NCBI RefSeq assembly: GCF_000407485.1
Contig: NZ_ASWD01000003.1
Location: forward strand, 310,001-374,000
Length of the DNA: 64,000 nucleotides
From: Enterococcus pallens ATCC BAA-351
Lineage (GTDB): Bacteria > Bacillota > Bacilli > Lactobacillales > Enterococcaceae
Reading direction: 5' to 3'
The notes under the pieces are model-generated. The model saw nothing but the letters and a program-made list of their open reading frames with translations. It was not told the origin of the DNA and did no database searches. The position numbers and the translations under genes were made by a program. Positions 58,204 through 64,000 of the stretch are shown in pieces (position 1 is the first letter of the stretch; the number at the start of each line of letters is the position of its first letter).

Positions 58204-59001
58204 TTATTCTGCTGATTCAGTAGAAGCGTTGTCGCCTTCTACAACATCAACGATTTCTTCGATTGAAGTTGCTTGTCCGCCATCTTCTGTAACGAAGTCT
58301 GCTTCAGCTACTTGATCTTCACCTTGGTTGCCTTCGATAAATGCATCAGCCATTTTAGCAGTGATTAATTTCACGGCACGAATAGCATCGTCATTTGAAG
58401 GGATTACTACGTCGATTTCATCTGGATCGCAGTTTGTATCAACCATTGCTACGATTGGAATGTTCAATTTATGTGCTTCTTGAACAGCAATACGCTCTTT
58501 ACGAGGGTCAACGATATACATTACATCTGGAATTCTAGGCATATCAGCGATACCGCCTAAGAATTTTTCTAAACGTTCACGTTCTTTATTTAAACCAACA
58601 ACTTCTTTTTTAGGCAATACTTCGAAAGTACCGTCTGCTTCCATAGCGTTGATGTTTTTCAAACGAGCAATACGTTTTTGAATAGTATCCCAGTTAGTCA
58701 AAGTTCCGCCTAACCAACGGTGGTTAACGTAAAATTGACCAGCGCGAGTTGCTTCTTCTTTAATTGCTTCTTGTGCTTGTTTTTTAGTACCTACGAACAA
58801 TGCAACGCCGCCGTCTTCAGCAACATTTTTCATGTAGTCGTAAGCTGCATCTACTAATTTCACTGTTTTTTGCAAATCAATGATGTAGATTCCGTTTCTT
58901 TCTGTGAAGATGTATTTCTTCATTTTTGGGTTCCAGCGACGAGTTTGGTGACCAAAATGTACGCCGGCTTCTAGTAATTGTTTCATAGACAATACTGACA
59001 T
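58204..59001 (-). CDS. rpsB: 30S ribosomal protein S2
   Basis: A 265-residue 30S protein. [27 protein letters not shown] starts it (given here up to its first 20 residues in effect), [17 protein letters not shown] and [13 protein letters not shown] follow, and [20 protein letters not shown] is the S2 signature. The C-terminal tail is long and acidic ([13 protein letters not shown]). The start is ATG at 59001 after GGAGG. It has its own promoter and a structured leader. Confidence 0.97.
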   Translation of the reverse strand: MSVLSMKQLLEAGVHFGHQTRRWNPKMKKYIFTERNGIYIIDLQKTVKLVDAAYDYMKNVAEDGGVALFVGTKKQAQEAIKEEATRAGQFYVNHRWLGGTLTNWDTIQKRIARLKNINAMEADGTFEVLPKKEVVGLNKERERLEKFLGGIADMPRIPDVMYIVDPRKERIAVQEAHKLNIPIVAMVDTNCDPDEIDVVIPSNDDAIRAVKLITAKMADAFIEGNQGEDQVAEADFVTEDGGQATSIEEIVDVVEGDNASTESAE

Positions 59002-59130
59002 GTTTTGTTTCCTCCAATTTGGTTTTTTGTTCCCTCTCTTAATCGTCAAACTCAGCGACAGACTTCCAACGAAGCACCCTGCTGCTAATAAAATTAAGAT
59101 GTGGATTTGTCTGTGGTCGCCCACACACAA
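59002..59130 (-). ncRNA. rpsB mRNA leader, candidate S2 autoregulatory structure
   Basis: The leader of about 130 bases contains TGTGG-GCGA-CCACA (59125-59112), a 5-bp stem with a GNRA tetraloop. Directly after it, CAGAC can pair with GTCTG about 60 bases downstream, giving a branched fold before the ribosome binding site. Feedback by free S2 is plausible by analogy with other S2 leaders; not shown here. Confidence 0.45.
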
Positions 59131-59136
59131 TTAGTA

Positions 59137-59165
59137 ATTATACAGTAGGTCTAGATAGAAATCAA
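59137..59165 (-). promoter_or_regulatory. rpsB promoter
   Basis: On the minus strand there is TTGATT, a 17-bp spacer and a perfect TATAAT. Confidence 0.8.
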
Positions 59166-59221
59166 TCATTTTCCGCTAATTTAGCAACTAAAAGAATCTG
59201 ATTAATATTTATCGAATTAAT

Positions 59222-59270
59222 CTGTCAATGCCAGGCTTTTCTGTTATAATTGTTGCATAAAAATCGATTA
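59222..59270 (+). promoter_or_regulatory. argR promoter with candidate ARG box
   Basis: CTGTCA, a 17-bp spacer and TATAAT with a TGT extension (-35 at 59222-59227, -10 at 59245-59250). TTGCATAAAAATCGATTA at 59253-59270 resembles an ARG box and would overlap the transcription start. Confidence 0.6.
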
Positions 59271-59281
59271 GGAGAATTTTT

Positions 59282-59758
59282 ATGCGTAAAAAAGATCGCC
59301 ATGAATTAATCAAGCAAATCATAGCCACTCATTCTATTCGCAATCAAAGCGAACTGATGACCTATTTGGAGGAGCAAGGGGTTGTTGCTACCCAAGCCAC
59401 GATTTCTCGCGACATCCGTGATTTAAAAATTGTAAAGACCATTGATGAAGATGGCAATCCACGTTTCGAACTGTTCCAAGAGCCTAATCAAACTTCGGAT
59501 GATGAAGACACCAAACGTTTAGTTAGAATGATTGACGAAGTGATTATAAAAGTCGAACGTGTCCAATTCATGACAGTGATTCAAACCCTTCCTGACAACG
59601 CCAATCTTTTAGCAGCAGTCTTGGACGATTTATCCTTCCAATCAATTGTAGCAACGATGGCCAGCTTCGACACAATCATTATCATTTCAAGAACAGATGA
59701 GGATGCGCAACAAGTTGCAGCTTTCTTGAAAGATCCTCATTCTACAACCATTAATTGA
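59282..59758 (+). CDS. argR: ArgR/AhrC-family arginine repressor
   Basis: A 158-residue arginine-responsive regulator. The winged helix (1-70) has ATQATISRDIRDLKIVK, the recognition motif. The C-terminal hexamerisation and arginine-binding domain has TLPDNANLLAAVLDDL where GTA/PGNA is usual. Lactobacillales often have several ArgR paralogues with divided roles, so the pathway it controls (biosynthesis or arginine deiminase) is open. No arginine genes lie in the window. A terminator follows. Confidence 0.9.
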   Translation: MRKKDRHELIKQIIATHSIRNQSELMTYLEEQGVVATQATISRDIRDLKIVKTIDEDGNPRFELFQEPNQTSDDEDTKRLVRMIDEVIIKVERVQFMTVIQTLPDNANLLAAVLDDLSFQSIVATMASFDTIIIISRTDEDAQQVAAFLKDPHSTTIN

Positions 59759-59761
59759 GAC

Positions 59762-59787
59762 AAAAGACGCCAAAAACGGCGTCTTTT
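59762..59787. terminator. Bidirectional terminator between argR and the BMP lipoprotein gene
   Basis: AAAAGACGCC and GGCGTCTTTT form a perfect 10-bp stem with a 6-base loop, T-rich on both sides. Confidence 0.9.
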
Positions 59788-59792
59788 CTTTA

Positions 59793-60842
59793 TTAATTTT
59801 CTGGAATAATAAGCTCCCCAGCAATAATCCTTTCTTTTGCTTTTGCAACTGCTTTAGCAGCTTCGTCGGTTAATTGTCCATTCGTTAAATCCACTCCAGC
59901 TTCCTTAAGACCAAAAACTAAATGATCTCCACCAGGAAATTTCTGATTGTATCTAGCCTCAGCTATTTCTGATACTGCGGCACCAACATTTTTTAAGGTA
60001 GAGGTTAAGGTAAAATTATCCGATTGTCCTTCTGATGTCTGGTACTCACCTTCATCATTTTGATCACGATCCACGCCAATCACCCAGACCTTTTGAGTAT
60101 TCTCCCGTTCATTGCGGGCTTTAGCCTCCTGAAAAACGCCCGCTCCAGTACTGCCAGCGGCCTGATAAATAATATCCGAGCCTTCCTCGTACATTGAAGA
60201 AGCCATTGCCTTTCCACGATCCGGTGCATCATAAGAGGCCGCATATCGGCTGTCAACAGCTATTTCCTTTTGCAAAGCCTTAGCCCCATCTTTTACGCCC
60301 TTTTCAAATCCTGTTTCAAAACGTTGAATCACCGGCCCTTCCATACCACCAATAAATCCCACTCGATTGGTTTCAGTTGTGTAGGCCGCGGCAATCCCGG
60401 CTAAATAAGCACTTTCTTGATCCTTGAAGGTAGCAGAAACGACATTTTTCTGGTTTTCAATTTCTCCATCCACTAAAGCAAAATCTAAATTAGGATTAGC
60501 TTCAGCTGCTTCCTTTATTGCATCGGCTTGTAGATAACTCAAACTGATAATCGTGTTGAAGCCATTCTCTACCGCCTGATTCACATTTGTACTATTGTCC
60601 TGAGGCTCATTCGTTTCTATATATAGGAAGTCTTTTTTCTCTTTTAATCCCTTTTCCTTGCCCCAGTCCTTTAATCCTTCCCATCCTGCTTGATTGAAGG
60701 AACGGTCGTCTACTCCACCAAAACCTAAAATTAGTGCAATTTTTGGCGCATCTTTTTCTTCTATAGTTTGCGCTTCTTTTTGTCCACAGCTAGCTAATAA
60801 TAAAACCATACCAAGTAATAAACTTAAACGTAAAAACTTCAT
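59793..60842 (-). CDS. BMP/PnrA-family nucleoside-binding lipoprotein
   Basis: A 349-residue lipoprotein. The signal peptide ends in a lipobox LLLASCGQ (Cys near 19). The mature part follows the BMP/Med/TmpC family: ILGFGGVDDRSFNQAGWEGL, VGFIGGMEGPVIQRFETGF, DIIYQAAGSTGAGVFQEA and VIGVDRDQN. Members bind purine nucleosides for ABC import. No matching ATPase or permease is next to it; the ABC genes beyond are another family. The start is ATG at 60842 after AGAGGG. The promoter is flanked by two palindromes. Confidence 0.9.
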   Translation of the reverse strand: MKFLRLSLLLGMVLLLASCGQKEAQTIEEKDAPKIALILGFGGVDDRSFNQAGWEGLKDWGKEKGLKEKKDFLYIETNEPQDNSTNVNQAVENGFNTIISLSYLQADAIKEAAEANPNLDFALVDGEIENQKNVVSATFKDQESAYLAGIAAAYTTETNRVGFIGGMEGPVIQRFETGFEKGVKDGAKALQKEIAVDSRYAASYDAPDRGKAMASSMYEEGSDIIYQAAGSTGAGVFQEAKARNERENTQKVWVIGVDRDQNDEGEYQTSEGQSDNFTLTSTLKNVGAAVSEIAEARYNQKFPGGDHLVFGLKEAGVDLTNGQLTDEAAKAVAKAKERIIAGELIIPEN

Positions 60843-60869
60843 CAACAGGTCCCTCTTTCTCCTACTATA

Positions 60870-60924
60870 TGTCTTGACACTTGTAACTGTCGATAAGTAT
60901 ACCATAGCCATTGTGTCTTGACAC
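60870..60924 (-). promoter_or_regulatory. Lipoprotein gene promoter flanked by two TGTCTTGACA palindromes
   Basis: The -10 is TATACT with a TGG extension (60896-60901). The -35 by spacing is GTGTCA (60919-60924) inside the 12-bp palindrome GTGTCTTGACAC (60913-60924). A second copy of TGTCTTGACAC lies at 60870-60880, downstream of the start site. Centre spacing is 44 bp, four helical turns. Confidence 0.6.
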
Positions 60925-60944
60925 CTTTATTATTAAAAAGACCC

Positions 60945-60970
60945 TTAACATTGTTTACACAAACATAACA
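60945..60970 (+). promoter_or_regulatory. Hexamer repeats resembling a PHO box upstream of the ABC importer
   Basis: TTAACA (60945), TTTACA (60954) and ATAACA (60965) form loosely spaced direct repeats. The last two are 11 bp apart, as in PhoP sites; the first is not. Confidence 0.2.
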
Positions 60971-61101
60971 AACTTTATTTTATCTTTTCACAACCTTGAT
61001 TATACCTTTACAAAGCTTCGCTATACTTCAATCAAAGGAAAGAACTTCCATTGAAATTCTATTGAAAGAGTAACAAAAAATACATTAAGGAGCTGATTAT
61101 T

Positions 61102-61866
61102 ATGTTGAGGCTGGAAAATATCTCTAAAAGCTTTCATCAAACTGCAGTTTTAGAAGAGATCAACTTAGAAATCAATACTGGAGAAATTGTGTCTATTTTA
61201 GGGCAGTCGGGATCAGGCAAAACAACATTGCTAAATATCATTTTAGGTTTAGAGGAGCCTAGCAGCGGGCAATTATTCTTTCGCGAAGAAGATATTACCC
61301 ATACACCCATGGAGAAACGACCGTTTAACATCGTATTCCAAGACTATGCCCTATTTCCAAATTTGACTGCTTATCAAAATCTGACTTACGGCTTAAAGAA
61401 TAAGAAAAATTGTTCTTCAGATGAAGAGGTTCAAGAATTAATCCAGTTATTAAATTTGGAAAAGCATCTAGATAAACCGATTCAGCAATTATCTGGAGGA
61501 CAAAAACAGCGGGTTGCTTTAGGGCGGACCTTAGTCATGAAGCCTGATCTATTGCTGTTAGACGAACCATTAAGTGCACTCGATGGTGTGATCAAAGAAT
61601 CCATTAAGGAGAAAATTCAGGAAATTGCTCGAAAGCTTGCTTTAACAATTATCATCGTAACCCATGATCCGGAAGAAGCTTTAACTATGTCGGACAAAAT
61701 TGTCGTCCTTGACAATGGAAAAATCGCCCAGTGCAGTTCACCAGTAGAGATTATGACCCAAGCTTCCTGTCATTTTGTACAGGAATTTATCATTAATCAA
61801 TTAGTGGTTAAACAACAAAACATTCAGCAAATTTTCCAACAGGCTTTGAAGCGGGCGGAAACATGA
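61102..61866 (+). CDS. ABC importer ATP-binding protein (iron(III)/2-aminoethylphosphonate/polyamine type)
   Basis: A 254-residue ATPase. Walker A is GQSGSGKTTL, the Q-loop VFQDYALFPNLT, the signature LSGGQKQRVALGR, Walker B LLLLDEPLSALD and the H-loop VTHDPEEA. All are intact. It lacks the long regulatory C-terminus of MalK-like proteins. The family feeds importers for ferric ion, phosphonates, thiamine or polyamines. It overlaps the permease by 4 bases (ATGA). AAGGAG precedes the ATG. Confidence 0.9.
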   Translation: MLRLENISKSFHQTAVLEEINLEINTGEIVSILGQSGSGKTTLLNIILGLEEPSSGQLFFREEDITHTPMEKRPFNIVFQDYALFPNLTAYQNLTYGLKNKKNCSSDEEVQELIQLLNLEKHLDKPIQQLSGGQKQRVALGRTLVMKPDLLLLDEPLSALDGVIKESIKEKIQEIARKLALTIIIVTHDPEEALTMSDKIVVLDNGKIAQCSSPVEIMTQASCHFVQEFIINQLVVKQQNIQQIFQQALKRAET

Positions 61867-63551
61867 AAAAGGTTTGGTCATTAAAAAGAATAACCAGTGG
61901 TTTTATTCTGGTTTTCTTTCTCATCTTTTTAGTTTTACCGTTAGGAAAAGTAGTCATGACGGCTTTGTCAGTGGAGAATGGCACCCTAGTAGAAAGTCTA
62001 AAGCAGTTTTTTGATCAAAAGTGGCAGTTATCTTTTTTAAACAGTTTGAAATTTTCCTTGATTGCAGCCAGCTGTTCTACACTTTTAGGTTTCTTTCTTG
62101 CCTACGGAAATAATTTTACAAATGCCGGCAAACGCTTTTTGAAGGTTAATACTAGCATTTTACAGTTTCCTATGCTGCTGCCAACTATCACTTACGGTTT
62201 CGTTTTAATTTATGCTTTTGGCAAGCAAGGTCTCTGGACTAAATTGCTGCAGCATGAATGGTTCAATATTTATGGTTCAATTGGAATTTTATTAGGATTC
62301 ATAATCTATACGCTGCCGCCTATTTTTCTTTTAATAAATAACTCTATGGCGTATTTGGACAACCGACTATTTATCGTTTCACGATTGATGGGGGATTCTT
62401 GGTGGCAGTCTTTGCATCGGACCGTACTTAGTCCCCTCTATCGCGTTTTAGCTGTCGCTTTTCTTCAAGGCTTTTTTATGTCCTTTACTGATTTTGGAAT
62501 TCCTAGTGCAGTTGGTGGCCAAACACCCTTTATCACAACACTGCTCTACGACGGCTTTATGGGAACCATTCCTGATTTTCAATATGGCTCATTGGTTGCA
62601 TTAACGATGCTCTTTCCTTCTATTATAAGTATTCTAATTTTGAATCATCTTCAGAAGAAAGTTGTTCGTTATGAGAAACCTCAAGCCTTGGTCTTAAAGA
62701 AGAATCGATTTAGAGATTGGGCTTTTCGCAGTCTCTTTATTCTGACGTCTACCTTTATTTTAGGAGTCTTTCTGATTCTGCTGGTTATTCCGTTTTTAAC
62801 TAATTGGCCTTTTGATCTGCAGCCAACTTTACAGAACTTTGCAGCCTTTCTGCAGGATGATAGTTTATTGACTACCTTGAAGAATTCTTTACTAATGGCT
62901 TTGCTGACTGCTGCTATTGGTACAATTTTCGCTTATTTCGCAGCCTTAATGACTTCTAGAGAAAAGAAAATCTATAAGATTAATCAACTCATTGACAGTG
63001 TGTCAACTATCACCAATTCAATTCCCGGAATGGTTTTAGGGGTAGCCTATCTGCTGATTTTTTCCAGCAGCAGCCTTCATAACACGTTAATGATCTTAGT
63101 AATTGTAACAGTAGTTCACTACTTTGCTACTCCTTATCAAATGGCTAAAGAAGCTTTGCAAAAGATGAACCTTAACTGGGAAAACACCGCAAAATTGATG
63201 GGGGATCGATGGATTACCACCGTTTGGCGAATTTTAATTCCTAATTCTAAACTGACAATTGTCGATATGTTTTCCTATTATTTCTTTAATGCCATGGTAA
63301 CAATTAGTGCGGTGGTCTTTTTAACCAGCGCCAATACAATGATTATTACCGCCAAGCTGAAAGAATTACAGCACTTTGGCCGGTTTAACGATATTTTCAT
63401 GCTTTCTTTATTTTTGCTGCTGATTAATTTGATCATGCAGCTGCTTACTCAACTTATCAAAAGGAGATTAACAAATGAACAGAAAAAGAATTCTTGCTTT
63501 CCTTGGTTGTACCGCCTTAGCCCTATTATTAAGCGCCTGCAGCAACGGTAA
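61863..63551 (+). CDS. ABC importer double permease
   Basis: A 562-residue membrane protein with two fused permease halves, each with an EAA-type loop (about 160-200, SRLMGDSWWQSLHRTVLSPL; and about 430-460, AKLMGDRWITTVWRILIPN). About 12 membrane segments. The fused layout is that of FbpB, ThiP and 2-aminoethylphosphonate permeases. Its 3' end runs 77 bases into the next gene in another frame, giving a basic tail (LIKRRLTNEQKKNS and on) after the last helix. Confidence 0.88.
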   Translation: MKKVWSLKRITSGFILVFFLIFLVLPLGKVVMTALSVENGTLVESLKQFFDQKWQLSFLNSLKFSLIAASCSTLLGFFLAYGNNFTNAGKRFLKVNTSILQFPMLLPTITYGFVLIYAFGKQGLWTKLLQHEWFNIYGSIGILLGFIIYTLPPIFLLINNSMAYLDNRLFIVSRLMGDSWWQSLHRTVLSPLYRVLAVAFLQGFFMSFTDFGIPSAVGGQTPFITTLLYDGFMGTIPDFQYGSLVALTMLFPSIISILILNHLQKKVVRYEKPQALVLKKNRFRDWAFRSLFILTSTFILGVFLILLVIPFLTNWPFDLQPTLQNFAAFLQDDSLLTTLKNSLLMALLTAAIGTIFAYFAALMTSREKKIYKINQLIDSVSTITNSIPGMVLGVAYLLIFSSSSLHNTLMILVIVTVVHYFATPYQMAKEALQKMNLNWENTAKLMGDRWITTVWRILIPNSKLTIVDMFSYYFFNAMVTISAVVFLTSANTMIITAKLKELQHFGRFNDIFMLSLFLLLINLIMQLLTQLIKRRLTNEQKKNSCFPWLYRLSPIIKRLQQR

Positions 63552-64000
63552 TGCTGCAAACGAAAAAGTCATCATCTACACCAATGCAGATGAAGAACCT
63601 GTCGAAGTAATCAAAGATGTTTTAGACAAGAATGGTTTTGAAGACAAATACACGCTTCAATCCTTTGGAACTTCTGAACTGGGCGGCAAATTATTGGCAG
63701 AGGGGTCCAATATTGAAGCAGATTTAGTAACGATGAGTACCTTTTACTTAACCAGTGCCCAAAAGAAAGAAGAAATGTTCAAGGATTTGAAACTGACGGT
63801 TGATCCGTTAAACGAAATCCCCGCCTATGCAGCACCTTTTACTGTACAGGAGGGAACAATTTTCTACAACACTGACATCATGAAAGAGCTACATCTGCCT
63901 GTTCCAAAAAGCTTAAAAGATTTGGCTGATCCTCAATATGAAGGTGTCTTGGCCATTTCTGACATCAAACAGTCTTCAACGGCTTGGCTGCTATTTCAAG
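63475..64000 (+). CDS. ABC importer substrate-binding lipoprotein (3' end cut by window edge)
   Basis: The first 175 codons are present. The signal peptide starts MNRKRILAFLGCTALALLLS and ends with the lipobox LLSACS. The mature start KVIIYTNADEEPVEVIKDVL and the later segment GTIFYNTDIMKE resemble ferric-ion and 2-aminoethylphosphonate binding proteins (FbpA-like, type II fold). The substrate cannot be set from this part. AAGGAG lies 8 bases before the ATG. It overlaps the permease by 77 bases. Confidence 0.85.
   Translation, partial: MNRKRILAFLGCTALALLLSACSNGNAANEKVIIYTNADEEPVEVIKDVLDKNGFEDKYTLQSFGTSELGGKLLAEGSNIEADLVTMSTFYLTSAQKKEEMFKDLKLTVDPLNEIPAYAAPFTVQEGTIFYNTDIMKELHLPVPKSLKDLADPQYEGVLAISDIKQSSTAWLLFQ

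Noticed and set aside
58204-59130. A 308-residue form of ribosomal protein S2
   Set aside because: The extension is the transcribed leader; the conserved S2 start [10 protein letters not shown] has a proper site at 59001.

Overview
The window looks like a chromosomal segment of a low-to-mid GC Firmicute of the order Lactobacillales, most likely an Enterococcus other than E. faecalis. The pointers are a MapZ-type division-site protein, a 422-residue Eep/RseP-like protease, a PolC replicase, the hrcA-grpE-dnaK heat-shock group with CIRCE operators, CcpA-type cre sites, strong AAGGAGG ribosome binding sites and frequent TTG starts. The species call is inference. I see no prophage, insertion sequence, CRISPR array, rRNA or tRNA. 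Most of the window is core genome on the minus strand, with sugar-uptake and transport islands between the core blocks.

Layout, left to right. 1-7.6 kb: the start of xerD, fur, cvfB, mapZ, rpoD, dnaG and a membrane-anchored lysozyme-like protein, all minus, with a tandem 153-bp repeat between mapZ and rpoD. 7.8-13 kb: a plus-strand set of an alpha/beta hydrolase, mprF (lysyl-phosphatidylglycerol synthase/flippase), a GNAT acetyltransferase, and a MATE exporter behind a terminator-bearing leader. 13.1-17.8 kb: a 162-bp palindromic element and a lactose-type PTS operon (lacT-lacG-lacF-lacE) with a RAT/terminator switch and a cre site on its promoter. 18-24.5 kb: dnaJ, dnaK, grpE, a small unknown acidic protein, hrcA and hemW.

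24.8-33.7 kb is the most unusual part. It is a mannose-family PTS (EIIA, EIIB, EIIC, EIID) in one operon with a D-2-hydroxyacid dehydrogenase, a KDPG-type aldolase, a transaldolase and a triosephosphate-isomerase paralogue that has lost two catalytic residues. A divergent LevR-like regulator, itself lacking the sigma54-contact motif, is followed by an orphan EIIB. The substrate cannot be read from sequence. 33.8-37.8 kb holds a UvrA-like ABC protein behind a MerR-type promoter and two poorly known genes, one with a DUF2922-like N-terminus.

38-59 kb is a long minus-strand core block for translation, replication and envelope: rpsB, tsf, pyrH, frr, uppS, cdsA, rseP, polC, rimP, nusA, ylxR, ylxQ, infB, rbfA, then an antiporter pair, truB and ribF. 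proS, usually between rseP and polC in relatives, is absent there. 59-64 kb carries argR, a BMP-family lipoprotein gene with paired palindromic operators, and an ABC importer (ATPase, double permease, lipoprotein) whose last gene runs off the end.
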